Notes: generated by a model from the letters alone, not told the origin. 64,000 bases of DNA from Lachnospiraceae bacterium (GCA_900753305.1 CAADYR010000063.1:1-64000); one strand, 5' to 3'. Shown: positions 34,739-44,289, numbered from the stretch's first letter. A program made the numbers and translations.

Positions 34739-36079
34739 ATGAGAAAGAATAGAATATTATGTCTGTGCCTGAGTGCCTTTATGCTGCTGTCCGGATGTGC
34801 CAATACAGCAGCATCGGCATCACAGGGGCAGGCTCAGCCTATACAGGAAAAGACAATAACTCAAAAGGTTTCACAGCCGTTATATCAGTCGGAAGTTAAC
34901 TATGAAATTCCGGTAAGCCGTGTCAGGGTACTGGTTGACAGAGGAGGGTATCTGACACAGAGAGATAAGAAAGTGCTTTTTCTGGGGGAAGATCTCTCAG
35001 AAGAATTCCGTATTGTAGAAGAAAAATCCAAAGAAGTAGTATATAAGGGTAAAATTACCAGGGCAACTTATGATAAAGAAATGGGAGAGACTGTCAGCAG
35101 AGGGGATTTTTCTGAGTTTACACAGGAAGGTACATATTATATAGAAACAGACCGGATTGGAAGGTCTTATCCCTTTATGATCGGCAATCAGGTATATGAT
35201 TCCATGTTTCAGGCTTTAATGGAACAGGAGCAGCATTTTACCTATGAAGAAAGTGCTACAGGAGTCAGAGATCTGGGATTTGGAATGCATGCTATGCTTC
35301 TTGCCTTGCAATGTCATGGCAGTGTTTTTGAAGAAAATAAGACACTGGTGCCTCAATTGCTGGCTTCAGCAGACTGGATGCTGGGCAGGCAGGATCAGAA
35401 TGGAAGTATTTATGAAGATTATGAAGCAACTGCTGTATTTTGTGGTATTATGGCAATGTATCATAATGTATTTGGTAAATATGATGAGAAGGCAGCCAGG
35501 GCATATCTGGAAGCATCTGATAAATCCTGGAAGTGGCTTGAGAAGCAGAATACAGACAGTAAAACAGAAAAAGCCAGATTTTATGCAGCAGTGCAGCGTT
35601 TCAGAACAGAAGGCGATGAGAAATATCAGAAAGTTGTGCTGGATTATTTAGAGAAGCATGAAGCGGATATCATGACAGATAGATTTGCTTTTTTGGGAAC
35701 AATCGTATATCTGAGCACTGAACGAAAGACAGACAGGGATGTGTGTGCTGAACTGATGCAGAAACTTGTGAGTGAGACAGAAAATATATGTGTTAAATCC
35801 AAAAAAGATAATTTTGGTGTATACACAAGAGATCTGGCGGATAATCTTTACAAGATACTTCTGATCTGCTTCGTGGATTATATTACACCCAGTAATGAAT
35901 ATGCTACTGTTATGGAGAATACCATACATTATATAGAGGGCAGAAATGAAGAAGGATGCCGTTATCTGGGTGAGGACGGTGTATGGACAGAATGTGATAA
36001 GACAGCAGCGCGTACACCTGAGTGGAATGGCATATTATTATTTGAACTCAGTGACTTGCTGGATGACACACAGGACTGA
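34739..36079 (+). CDS. GH9-like lipoprotein lacking expected catalytic residues
   Basis: A 446-residue lipoprotein (lipobox LLSGC, C20). Residues about 55-150 resemble the Ig-like N-terminal domain of GH9 cellulases (EIPVSRVRVLVDRGGYLTQRD). Residues 155-445 are all-helical with a shortened (alpha/alpha) barrel pattern. The GH9 DAGD base motif is not found where expected. The C-terminal block reads RTPEWNGILLFELSDLL where active GH9 enzymes carry NE before WN. I infer a pseudo-enzyme, perhaps binding surface polymer. GH8/GH9-type divergence with activity on another glycan is the alternative. It stands between spoIIQ and ddl with its own ribosome-binding site. Confidence 0.6.
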   Translation: MRKNRILCLCLSAFMLLSGCANTAASASQGQAQPIQEKTITQKVSQPLYQSEVNYEIPVSRVRVLVDRGGYLTQRDKKVLFLGEDLSEEFRIVEEKSKEVVYKGKITRATYDKEMGETVSRGDFSEFTQEGTYYIETDRIGRSYPFMIGNQVYDSMFQALMEQEQHFTYEESATGVRDLGFGMHAMLLALQCHGSVFEENKTLVPQLLASADWMLGRQDQNGSIYEDYEATAVFCGIMAMYHNVFGKYDEKAARAYLEASDKSWKWLEKQNTDSKTEKARFYAAVQRFRTEGDEKYQKVVLDYLEKHEADIMTDRFAFLGTIVYLSTERKTDRDVCAELMQKLVSETENICVKSKKDNFGVYTRDLADNLYKILLICFVDYITPSNEYATVMENTIHYIEGRNEEGCRYLGEDGVWTECDKTAARTPEWNGILLFELSDLLDDTQD

Positions 36080-36236
36080 TATACTGTTCAAATAATGCGG
36101 CAAGGTGTACCAAAACTGCTTATTTTGGGATGAAAGATAGGAACCATAGTATAAAAACAGTATACTGTAACAGAATGAAATGCCGGCGCTGCGGCATACA
36201 AAATAAACGTAAAACAGTGCAGAAATGAGGATGATT

Positions 36237-37274
36237 ATGAAGATTGTAGTATTAGCTGGCGGAACCAGTACAGAAAGAGATGTATCCCTTGTAACGGGGT
36301 CTATGATTTATAAATCACTTGTCAAGAGCGGACATCAGGTTGTATTACTTGATCTGTATCTTGGCTATGAGGAGGCAGACCGTGAAGATATTTTTGCAGT
36401 AAAGAAGGACTGGAGTGAAAGCATTCAGGCAATTTCCAGCCAGAATCCTGATATTTCCCAGGTAAGAGCCATGAGAAAGGATGATCCGTATAATGAAGTC
36501 GGACCGGGTGTTATCGATATCTGTAAGCAGGCAGATATTGTATTCCTTGCGTTACATGGTCAGAATGGTGAGGATGGCAAGGTACAGGCGATGTTCGACC
36601 TTTTACATATCAAATATACAGGAACGGATTATTTCTCAAGCGCACTTGCAATGGATAAGGTCATTTCCAAGGAATTGTTCATCGAATATGATATTCCTAC
36701 CCCGAAGGGAATCACACTGACTAAGGGCATGGAGGCACAATGGAATACCTATCCCTGTATCGTTAAGGTTAACAGAGGCGGTTCCAGCGTTGGTGTTTAT
36801 AAGGCTGAGAACGAGCAGGAATTGCAGGATGCATTAAAGCAGGCATTTACCTATGAGAAAAGAGTCCTCATTGAGGAATATATCGATGGCAGAGAGTTCT
36901 CCATTGGTGTTATGGATGGAAAGGCACTTCCCATCATTGAGATTGCACCTAAAGTAGGTTTTTATGATTATAAGAACAAATATCAGGCCGGCTCTACTGT
37001 AGAAACATGTCCGGCGCAGTTACCAGAGAAAGTGACAGAAGGAATGCAGCGTTGTGCAGAAGCTGTATACAGAGCACTCCGTCTCCATACTTATGTAAGA
37101 GCGGATTTCCGCATGGATCAGGATTATCATTTCTACTGCCTCGAAGCCAATACACTTCCCGGCATGACCCCTACTTCCCTGTTGCCACAGGAAGCGGCAG
37201 CAGTAGGCGTAGATTTTGATGCTCTATGCGAAGAGATCATCAGGATATCTCTGGAAAAATACAAAGAATTATAA
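36237..37274 (+). CDS. ddl: D-alanine--D-alanine ligase
   Basis: A 345-residue ATP-grasp ligase making D-Ala-D-Ala for peptidoglycan. Family blocks are VLAGGTSTERDVSLVTG at the N-terminus, FLALHGQNGEDG, KVNRGGSSVGVYKA, EEYIDGREFSIGVM and CLEANTLPGMTPTSLLPQEA. An upstream in-frame ATG at 36225 exists. AGGA at 36228 gives a 5-base spacer to the ATG at 36237, which also matches the family N-terminus. murF follows 24 bp later, and the two steps are consecutive in precursor synthesis. The 157-bp gap before it carries a GC-rich hairpin at 36180-36197 of unknown role. Confidence 0.96.
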   Translation: MKIVVLAGGTSTERDVSLVTGSMIYKSLVKSGHQVVLLDLYLGYEEADREDIFAVKKDWSESIQAISSQNPDISQVRAMRKDDPYNEVGPGVIDICKQADIVFLALHGQNGEDGKVQAMFDLLHIKYTGTDYFSSALAMDKVISKELFIEYDIPTPKGITLTKGMEAQWNTYPCIVKVNRGGSSVGVYKAENEQELQDALKQAFTYEKRVLIEEYIDGREFSIGVMDGKALPIIEIAPKVGFYDYKNKYQAGSTVETCPAQLPEKVTEGMQRCAEAVYRALRLHTYVRADFRMDQDYHFYCLEANTLPGMTPTSLLPQEAAAVGVDFDALCEEIIRISLEKYKEL

Positions 37275-37298
37275 ATAATAGAAAGGTGTGGTACGGAC

Positions 37299-38675
37299 AT
37301 GAAAAATATGACCTTGGCAAATATCGCAAAAGCAGTAAACGGTTCTTTACATAATGCAGATCAGAAAATGACGCAGGAAGCTTCAGGCGTTGTGCTGGAT
37401 TCCCGTAAGGTAGAACCCGGCTATGTCTTTGTGGCAACGAAGGGCGAACGTGTAGACGGTCACACCTTTATTGATGCAGTATTTGATAAGGGGGCACTGG
37501 GTGTTATCTGTGAAAAGGCTCCTGAGAATCCAAAGGGCGCCTACATTCTGGTAAAAGACAGCTTTCAGGCGCTAAAGGATGTGGCTGCCTATTATCGTGA
37601 GCAACTGGATATCAAAGTCGTTGGTATTACAGGCAGTGTAGGTAAGACCAGTACCAAGGAGTTTATTGCAGGTACACTGGCAACTCATTATCAGGTGTTA
37701 AAGACAGAGGGAAATTTCAATAATGAAATCGGACTTCCTCTGACGGTACTGCGCATCTGTGATAATGTTCAGGTAGCAGTATTGGAAATGGGCATCAGTG
37801 ATTTTGGTGAAATGCATCGTCTAAGCCGTATTGCACAGCCGGATGTATGCGTCATTACCAATATCGGACAATGCCATCTGGAGAACCTTGGAACCAGAGA
37901 TGGAATCCTCAGGGCCAAGACAGAGATTTTTGATTTTATGAAGCCGGATGGCAGTGTATGTCTCAACGGTGATGACGATAAACTGGCCACAGTCAGAGAA
38001 GTAGGAGGGAAGAAACCTCTTTTCTTTGGAAAAGACCAGAAGAATGAAATATATGCGACAGATTATGTAAACCTGGGACTGGCAGGAAGTACCGTAAAGA
38101 TTCACAGAGAAGGCAGAAGTCTGGATGTCAGGATTCCACTCCCGGGTGAACATATGGTATATAATGCACTGGCAGCAACAGCCGTAGCCACGGGATTTGG
38201 CTTATCTGATGAGGAAATCATCCGTGGAATCAGTTCTGTAGAACCTGTAGGCGGCAGAAGTCATGTTATTCATGAAGACAAGGTGACGATTATAGATGAC
38301 TGCTACAATGCCAATCCGGTATCCATGAAGGCAGCAATAGATCTGTTAAATATGGCCAATACCAGAAAGGTAGCAATCCTTGGAGATATGTTTGAACTTG
38401 GGGCAAACGAACAGGCTCTTCACGAAGAAATCGGAACTTATGCCGCATATCATAATATTGATTGTGTAATCTGTGTCGGCAATCTCAGCAGACATATGTA
38501 TGCCGGTATGAAAGCAGTAGAGTCTGACAGCAGGGCATATTATTTTGAAACGAGAGATGTGATGCTGGAGCATTTGGGAGAGCTGCTAAAAGAAGGAGAT
38601 ACTGTATTGGTCAAGGCATCCCACAGTATGCATTTTGAAGAAGTAGTGAAACAGATTCCCCGGATATTGGCATAA
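37299..38675 (+). CDS. murF: UDP-N-acetylmuramoyl-tripeptide--D-alanyl-D-alanine ligase
   Basis: A 458-residue Mur ligase that adds D-Ala-D-Ala to UDP-MurNAc-tripeptide. The ATP-binding loop GITGSVGKTSTKE lies at residues 109-121. The central domain shows EGNFNNEIGLPLTVL and EMGISDFGEM. The C-terminal domain carries DDCYNANPVSMKAAID and LGDMFELG. Length is normal. It directly follows ddl, which makes its dipeptide substrate. The ribosome-binding site AAAGGTG is a little far (about 11 bases) from the ATG. Confidence 0.97.
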   Translation: MKNMTLANIAKAVNGSLHNADQKMTQEASGVVLDSRKVEPGYVFVATKGERVDGHTFIDAVFDKGALGVICEKAPENPKGAYILVKDSFQALKDVAAYYREQLDIKVVGITGSVGKTSTKEFIAGTLATHYQVLKTEGNFNNEIGLPLTVLRICDNVQVAVLEMGISDFGEMHRLSRIAQPDVCVITNIGQCHLENLGTRDGILRAKTEIFDFMKPDGSVCLNGDDDKLATVREVGGKKPLFFGKDQKNEIYATDYVNLGLAGSTVKIHREGRSLDVRIPLPGEHMVYNALAATAVATGFGLSDEEIIRGISSVEPVGGRSHVIHEDKVTIIDDCYNANPVSMKAAIDLLNMANTRKVAILGDMFELGANEQALHEEIGTYAAYHNIDCVICVGNLSRHMYAGMKAVESDSRAYYFETRDVMLEHLGELLKEGDTVLVKASHSMHFEEVVKQIPRILA

Positions 38676-38678
38676 GAG

Positions 38679-38733
38679 TTTAAGGTTGCGTTAAGGTAAG
38701 GCATCTTTTCCGTTAAGAGAAGCGTGTTATGAT
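38679..38733 (+). promoter_or_regulatory. CiaR-like direct repeats and -10 box before the DUF975 two-component operon
   Basis: TTTAAG (38679), GTTAAG (38690) and GTTAAG (38712) are spaced 11 and 22 bp, so all lie on one DNA face. A TATGAT -10 box is at 38728 with no good -35. TTTAAG-N5-TTTAAG is the pattern bound by CiaR-type OmpR-family regulators. The operon encodes such a regulator, so autoactivation is likely. Confidence 0.65.
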
Positions 38734-38789
38734 AATATCATCAAAGAAAGAGAACATGACATGTATGAACAATAAAGGAGAGATGTAAC

Positions 38790-39608
38790 ATGATGTGGAC
38801 AAGAAAAGAAATAAAGGAAAGAGCAAAAGAAGCTCTGAAACGCAACTACTGGAAAATCGTACTGGTATCGCTGATCGGTATGCTGATCGGTGGATCTGTA
38901 AGCAGTACAGGTGCTTCTGGTAATATTGGTGAAAATATATCAGATAATATTCAGGAGAATATATCACAACGTTATCAGGATATTGAAGAAGATGATGTGA
39001 ACTGGGAAGGTGCAGATGCTTTACTGGATGATATGCAGGCAGAACTGACCAGTGCAGATGTCATGGCAATTGTATTTGTAGTAATTGTTGTTCTGATCGT
39101 GGCAGTAATTACCCTGCTCATAGGTATTGCACTTGATGTATTGCTTTTGAATCCAATTAAAGTCGGTGTAGATCGTTTCATGTTGAAGAGTGTGGACGAT
39201 ACAGCAAGAATTGCAGATGTTGGTTATACTTTTGACCATAATTATAAAAATGGCATTAAGGTTATGTTCTTTAGAGATCTTTATGTAGTACTCTGGTCCC
39301 TTTTATTCATTATTCCGGGTATATATAAGTCATATCAGTATCGTATGGTATCCTATATTCTGGCTGAAAATCCGGATATGCCTTACAAGGAAGTACTTCA
39401 GAGAAGTAAAGATATGATGAATGGACAGAAGTGGAAAACCTTTGTACTGGACTGGTCCTTTATTCTGTGGCACATGCTGGGAGGTATTACCTGCGGTCTG
39501 GCAGAAGTATTCTATGTAGCACCTTATGTAAATCTTACAAATGCTGCTCTGTACAGACAGCTTACACAGCAGCCTGAACAGATAGCAGATACAACAGCAG
39601 GAGTATAA
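38790..39608 (+). CDS. DUF975 family membrane protein
   Basis: A 272-residue integral membrane protein of the DUF975 family, beginning with the family motif RKEIKERAKEALKRNYWKIVLVSLI. About five hydrophobic helices are visible, with a hydrophilic Ser/Gly/Glu-rich loop at residues 33-85 and the conserved VDRFMLKS-like block. Function is unknown for the family. It heads an operon with a response regulator 4 bp downstream, so it is likely a target and partner of that system in an envelope stress response. A strong AAAGGAG lies 9 bases before the ATG. Confidence 0.85.
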   Translation: MMWTRKEIKERAKEALKRNYWKIVLVSLIGMLIGGSVSSTGASGNIGENISDNIQENISQRYQDIEEDDVNWEGADALLDDMQAELTSADVMAIVFVVIVVLIVAVITLLIGIALDVLLLNPIKVGVDRFMLKSVDDTARIADVGYTFDHNYKNGIKVMFFRDLYVVLWSLLFIIPGIYKSYQYRMVSYILAENPDMPYKEVLQRSKDMMNGQKWKTFVLDWSFILWHMLGGITCGLAEVFYVAPYVNLTNAALYRQLTQQPEQIADTTAGV

Positions 39609-39612
39609 GAAT

Positions 39613-40305
39613 ATGAAATATAAAATTCTGATTGCAGATGATGAAACAGAAATACGCGATGTATTGCATTTATATCTGGATCAGGCAGGATTTGAGGTAG
39701 CAGAAGCGGCAGATGGTCTTGAGACCCTGTCGCTTCTTGAAAAAGAAACTCCAGATCTTCTGTTACTGGATATTATGATGCCAAAACTTGATGGTTACCG
39801 TGTATTGAAGACTTTGCGGGAGAAAAGCAATATTCCGGTAATCATCCTGTCTGCCAAAGGTGATGATTCTGATAAAATACTGGGGCTTGATATGGGGGCT
39901 GATGATTATATCACGAAGCCTTTTCAACCCTTGGAGGCTGTTGCCAGAGTAAAATCAAATCTTCGAAGATTTTATTCGCTGGGAGCCGGTGAAGCACAGG
40001 AAAAGGAAGTATTGCGGGTGAGGGATCTGTCATTGAATGTGGATTCCTGTCTTTTAAAACAGGGAGAACATACAATAGATCTTACTTCCGTAGAATTCCG
40101 CATTATGAAATTGTTTATGGAAAACCCCAATAAGGTATTTACCAAACAACAGATTTATGAGCAGGGATGGGAAGATTCCTTTTATACAGATGACAATAAT
40201 GTTATGGTGTGTATCAGTAAACTTCGAGCCAAACTTTCACAGGATCCCAATGCCTATATTCGGACAATCCGTGGATTGGGATACCGCATGGAGAGCAATT
40301 TATGA
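39613..40305 (+). CDS. OmpR-family response regulator
   Basis: A 230-residue response regulator. The receiver domain (1-118) has the acidic pocket D9/D10/E11 and phospho-acceptor D53 in LLLDIMMPKLDG, with K in YITKPFQP. The winged-helix DNA-binding domain (130-228) is OmpR/PhoB type, with DLTSVEFRIMKLFMENPNKVFTKQQIYEQGW. It overlaps the histidine kinase gene by 4 bases (ATGA). Repeats TTTAAG/GTTAAG before the operon are candidate binding sites. The signal sensed is unknown. Confidence 0.96.
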   Translation: MKYKILIADDETEIRDVLHLYLDQAGFEVAEAADGLETLSLLEKETPDLLLLDIMMPKLDGYRVLKTLREKSNIPVIILSAKGDDSDKILGLDMGADDYITKPFQPLEAVARVKSNLRRFYSLGAGEAQEKEVLRVRDLSLNVDSCLLKQGEHTIDLTSVEFRIMKLFMENPNKVFTKQQIYEQGWEDSFYTDDNNVMVCISKLRAKLSQDPNAYIRTIRGLGYRMESNL

Positions 40306-41459
40306 ATAAATCTTTAAAGTGGTTCCTGACAGAACGATTTGTAATAGCATTGGTATTTATTGCTGCATTGCAGGAAGTGATCAATATGCTGTACCGAAAG
40401 TTCCTTCCGGGACTTTTGCTTGTTTTGAAGCTTGATGATGTCAGCATTGAGAGAGAAGGAAGTATTCTTTTATTAATGCTGCAGATGCTGCTTTATTTTG
40501 CTGCAAGCCTTTTGCCGGAAGGAATATCAAATGTGGTGCAGAGGGAATTACAGGAATTGATGGCAGGAAACTGGCAGCTTAAGATCACCTCATCAGCTTA
40601 TAGGACAGTAGAAAATTCTCAGTGGCAGGGATTTTATCAATTTGGGGTATTGTTGATTTTTCTGGTGTTGTTTGCCATTACTCTCCTGCCGTATTTTCTT
40701 GCAATTGCGTGGTATTATATACAGATTTCGCATAAAATGGCAGAGCTTCTGGAGCAGGAGAAGGAGCAGAAGAGGGCATATGATAAGGTAAGGAATCTCA
40801 TGCTCTCAGATATCACGCATGATATTAAGACTCCCATTACGACAATCTGCGGCTATGCAAAAGCATTGACAGATGGGGTTGTGACGCTGGATGAGGATAA
40901 GAAGCAGCAATATTTACAGGCGATTTACACGAAAGCCATGCGTATGAGTGAATTGATCACTATGCTTTTTGAATATGTGAAAATGGACAGTGAGGGCTTT
41001 GTGCTTCATAAGGATAAAGCAGACCTGGGTGAATTGCTTCGGGAGAATATTGCAATGCTCTATACGGATTTTGAAGGAAAAGGCATGGAACTGGAGATTG
41101 ATATTCCGGAGAAACCATTCCCAATGGAACTGGATAAGAACCAGATGTCACGGGTCATTACCAATATTTTGACCAATGCGTTAAAATATAACGAAGTAGG
41201 AACGAAAGTATTAGTCCGGCTGGATGAAGACTATGGTATTTGTATTGCAGATACAGGGGTATTGATCGAACCGGAACTGGCGGCACATATTTTTGAGCCT
41301 TTTTCCAGAGGGGATAAGGCAAGAAGTACCAAGGGCGGCAGTGGACTGGGACTTAGTATTGCCAGAAAAATAGTAGAGATGCATGGAGGAAGTTTAAAAC
41401 TGAGTACAGCATTTGGGGATGGTTATTCCAAGGCATTTATTCTGGAACTGCATCCATAA
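40302..41459 (+). CDS. Sensor histidine kinase
   Basis: A 385-residue membrane kinase. Helices at about 12-30, 55-72 and 115-140 bracket a short outward loop with little room for a ligand domain, so it may sense the membrane or a partner such as the DUF975 protein. The dimerisation/phospho-acceptor helix has H173 in LSDITHDIKTPITTICGYAK. ATP-binding boxes are the N box (MSRVITNILTNALKYN), G1 (IADTGV) and G2 (GGSGLGLSIARKIVEMHGG). It is translationally coupled to the response regulator. Confidence 0.95.
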   Translation: MNKSLKWFLTERFVIALVFIAALQEVINMLYRKFLPGLLLVLKLDDVSIEREGSILLLMLQMLLYFAASLLPEGISNVVQRELQELMAGNWQLKITSSAYRTVENSQWQGFYQFGVLLIFLVLFAITLLPYFLAIAWYYIQISHKMAELLEQEKEQKRAYDKVRNLMLSDITHDIKTPITTICGYAKALTDGVVTLDEDKKQQYLQAIYTKAMRMSELITMLFEYVKMDSEGFVLHKDKADLGELLRENIAMLYTDFEGKGMELEIDIPEKPFPMELDKNQMSRVITNILTNALKYNEVGTKVLVRLDEDYGICIADTGVLIEPELAAHIFEPFSRGDKARSTKGGSGLGLSIARKIVEMHGGSLKLSTAFGDGYSKAFILELHP

Positions 41460-41462
41460 AAT

Positions 41463-41494
41463 AAAAAGGATATGCGTCGAACATATCCTTTTTT
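41463..41494. terminator. Bidirectional terminator between the kinase and plsC genes
   Basis: AAAAAGGATATG pairs with CATATCCTTTTTT around seven bases, with T tracts on both strands, between convergent genes. Confidence 0.9.
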
Positions 41495-41503
41495 GTATAT
41501 CTG

Positions 41504-42265
41504 TCAGTGTGCATATTTCTGAATCAGTTCTGCATACTGTTCCTTATTTTTAAAATAAGTATCACTGATGATCTGCTGTACATATGGTGCTAACTGTTTC
41601 TTCTGTTCCGGAGCAAGCTCATTGATATAGATAGGCTTGCCATATTCTACAATGACATTTGCCTTGCGGATTTTTGGAAAATGATCTTCCAGTACCGCGG
41701 CACTGTTATTGATCGTAATAGGAACGATAGGGCAGTTGGCTTTCTGTGCTATTTTGAAGCTGCCTTCATGGAAGGGAAGGAAGGTATCAACTACCTTGTT
41801 TCTGGTTCCCTCCGGAAAAATGCAGATAGAAATACCACTTTTCATCAGTTCAATGGCTTCCAGAATAGTTTTAAGACCTGCCTTGATATCTTTTCTGTCA
41901 AGAAACAGACAATGCAGATTGCGCATCCAGATACGAAGCAGAGGAACTTTCTCAATTTCCTTTTTGGCAATATAGCCTGTTACACGGGCAACTTTTGTAT
42001 AGGTAATAACTACATCAAAGAAACTGCGGTGATTGCCAACATAAAGGACAGGTGTATCCTTCGGTACATTCTCTTCACCGATCACAGTTACCTTAGTACC
42101 TGCCAGAAAGAGGACAACACGGAATGCCCAGTTCACAATGGCAAGTGAGGAACGATCCTTCACACCGGGATTGAACTTGCCGATGATCCATTCTATAAAC
42201 ATAATCGGAATACTTAATATCAGAAATAAAGCAACAAAGAGGACTACAATAATTAATCGAATCAT
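41504..42265 (-). CDS. plsC: 1-acyl-sn-glycerol-3-phosphate acyltransferase
   Basis: A 253-residue membrane-associated acyltransferase that acylates lysophosphatidic acid to phosphatidic acid. The HX4D motif is H79-RSFF-D84, the substrate motif is IFPEGTRNK at about 149-157, and one or two N-terminal helices anchor it. Length is normal. It is monocistronic with its own promoter at 42304-42332 and shares a terminator with the kinase gene. Confidence 0.93.
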   Translation of the reverse strand: MIRLIIVVLFVALFLILSIPIMFIEWIIGKFNPGVKDRSSLAIVNWAFRVVLFLAGTKVTVIGEENVPKDTPVLYVGNHRSFFDVVITYTKVARVTGYIAKKEIEKVPLLRIWMRNLHCLFLDRKDIKAGLKTILEAIELMKSGISICIFPEGTRNKVVDTFLPFHEGSFKIAQKANCPIVPITINNSAAVLEDHFPKIRKANVIVEYGKPIYINELAPEQKKQLAPYVQQIISDTYFKNKEQYAELIQKYAH

Positions 42266-42303
42266 AATTGACCTTTCTACTTTCGTGTTAATGTGTTTCT
42301 TCT

Positions 42304-42332
42304 ATTATAGATGAGGAAACACATAAAAGCAA
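42304..42332 (-). promoter_or_regulatory. Putative sigma-A promoter of plsC
   Basis: On the minus strand TTGCTT (42332-42327), a 17-bp spacer and TATAAT (42309-42304) lie 39 bases before the plsC start. Confidence 0.75.
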
Positions 42333-42342
42333 GCAATGCTCA

Positions 42343-43716
42343 TTACATGGAAATCCATCCAAATGCGTTGGCTACGGAACTGATCAATATAATGGCTGCA
42401 AAAACAGGGCATAAATACTGAATCATAAAATTAAAAATCTTCTTACGACGAAAAGTACTCTCTCCTTCCAGAACTTCCTCTTCAATCCGCTGAAAACCAA
42501 CGACGCGGGATACCAGAAGACAGGTAGCAATTGCGGCGATGGGCATCATGACAGAGTTGGTCAGGAAATCAAAGAAATCCAGAAACTGCATGCCCATGAT
42601 CGTAATATTGGCTAATGGACCATAGCCTAAGGAAGAGAGACTGCCCAGAGCAATCATGATAACACCAATAAGGAGTGTTGATTTATGTCTGTTCCAGCCT
42701 AATTCATCTTCAAAAGTAGATACAGCACTTTCGGTCAGGGCGATCGAACTTGTAACAGCCGCAAACAGAACCAGAAGGAAGAACAGGATTCCTACGAATG
42801 TTCCCAGTCCCATGCTTTCAAATACTTTGGGAATTGTGATGAACATCAGAGAAGGACCAGCCTGCAGTGTATCAGGATCACCGCCGGAAAAAGCAAAAAC
42901 AGCCGGAATGATCATTAATCCTGCCATAATTGCAATAGCAGTATCGAACACTTCTACATTTCTGGTAGATTCTTCAATGGAAATATCTTTTTTCATATAA
43001 GAACCAAAGGTAATGAGAATCCCCATTGCAATGGATAGAGAATAAAACATCTGCCCCATAGCTGTCACAACGGTCATCCAGGAGAAGTTCTCGATATTTG
43101 GTATAAGAAAATATGTTACACCGGCAAGTGCTCCTGGTCTTGTTACGGAATAAATTGCAATGATAACAGAAAGAACAACAAGAATCGGCATCATACATTT
43201 GGATACACGTTCGATTCCATTACGAACACCTGCATAAATAATAAGCAGGGTTAAAAGGGCAAAAATAAGGAAACAGATTTCTGTGGAGAGCCCATTTGAT
43301 ATAAAGTCAGTAAAATAGCCATCCTGAGCCAGGGAGTTACTGTGCCCGGTTGCATAGCCAAAGAGATATTTGATGACCCAGCCGCCTATCACAGAATAGT
43401 AAGGAACGATCAGAACAGGAATGATAGCATTGATCCATCCACCTAAGGACAGCCATTTGGATTTTCCAAAGGAACCAAAGGCACCTACAGGACTTTTCTT
43501 GGTCATGCGTCCCAGGGAAGTTTCGGCAACGATCATGGTGTAGCCAAAAGTCAGTGCCAGAACAATATAGACCAGAAGGAAAATACCACCGCCGTATTTT
43601 GCAGCAAGATAGGGAAATCTCCAGATGTTTCCCAGACCTACGGAAGCACCGGCAGCAGACAGTACAAAACCGATCTTGCCGGAAAAAGAACTTCTTTTCG
43701 TGTCATGTGTTTTCAT
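42343..43716 (-). CDS. Sodium-dependent transporter, neurotransmitter:sodium symporter (SNF/LeuT) family
   Basis: A 457-residue membrane symporter with about eleven hydrophobic helices. The first helix carries the ion- and substrate-site block GFVLSAAGASVGLGNIWRFPYLAAKYGGG. Bacterial members import amino acids with sodium; which amino acid cannot be read here. The start follows GAGGGTGGG on the minus strand. It is transcribed away from the PrcB-pyrC genes. Its 3' end lies just past the plsC promoter, 11 bp downstream of the -35 box. Confidence 0.93.
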   Translation of the reverse strand: MKTHDTKRSSFSGKIGFVLSAAGASVGLGNIWRFPYLAAKYGGGIFLLVYIVLALTFGYTMIVAETSLGRMTKKSPVGAFGSFGKSKWLSLGGWINAIIPVLIVPYYSVIGGWVIKYLFGYATGHSNSLAQDGYFTDFISNGLSTEICFLIFALLTLLIIYAGVRNGIERVSKCMMPILVVLSVIIAIYSVTRPGALAGVTYFLIPNIENFSWMTVVTAMGQMFYSLSIAMGILITFGSYMKKDISIEESTRNVEVFDTAIAIMAGLMIIPAVFAFSGGDPDTLQAGPSLMFITIPKVFESMGLGTFVGILFFLLVLFAAVTSSIALTESAVSTFEDELGWNRHKSTLLIGVIMIALGSLSSLGYGPLANITIMGMQFLDFFDFLTNSVMMPIAAIATCLLVSRVVGFQRIEEEVLEGESTFRRKKIFNFMIQYLCPVFAAIILISSVANAFGWISM

Positions 43717-43866
43717 ATTTTTTACCCACCCTCAACTTATTTTATTAACATGTGGAATCAGTGTAGCATAGGCATGCACGAAATGCAAATCCTAACTTTA
43801 TTTACAGGCATAACCGGAGGGGATTTCTAATAAAATAATAGCAAGATGGAGTTAAGGGTGACTTAA

Positions 43867-44289
43867 TTGAAAAAGAATATAAAAACATGTGTTATGATTG
43901 CTGGGATGATATTAAATCTATGTGTTCTGAGTGGCTGTTCCATGGATGCGCAAGAGGATGGAAAACTGAGAGATCTTGACTTTACGGTGGTGTCACAGGA
44001 GGAGCAGCCGGATGCACTGCGTGATGTGATAGAAGAGAAGAAGACCAAACCATTTCAGATCAGCTATACCAGAGGAGAGGATCTGTATATAGCGGTAGGG
44101 TATGGAGAGCAGGAGTGTAGTGGCTACAGCATTAGTGTCAATGAATTATTCGAAACAGAGAACAGCATTGTAATAGATACGACACTGATCGGTCCAAAGG
44201 AAACGGAGCAGACGGCAAAGACACCTTCTTATCCATATGTTGTGGTAAAAACAGAAGGCATTGCGGATAAGAACGTGGAATTCAGATAA
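43867..44289 (+). CDS. PrcB-like C-terminal domain lipoprotein
   Basis: A 140-residue lipoprotein starting at TTG, preceded by AAGGGTG. The lipobox is VLSGC (C24). The rest matches the PrcB C-terminal-type domain: GYGEQECSGYSISVNELFE followed by a PSYPYVVVKTE strand. In the Treponema protease complex PrcB partners a serine protease, but lone lipoproteins of this family in Firmicutes have no known role. It is 65 bp before pyrC and probably shares its transcript. Confidence 0.72.
   Translation: MKKNIKTCVMIAGMILNLCVLSGCSMDAQEDGKLRDLDFTVVSQEEQPDALRDVIEEKKTKPFQISYTRGEDLYIAVGYGEQECSGYSISVNELFETENSIVIDTTLIGPKETEQTAKTPSYPYVVVKTEGIADKNVEFR

Noticed and set aside
36080..36236. A riboswitch or attenuator before ddl
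   Set aside because: Only one small GC-rich hairpin (36180-36197) and a TATACTG repeat are present, with no known riboswitch core or terminator.
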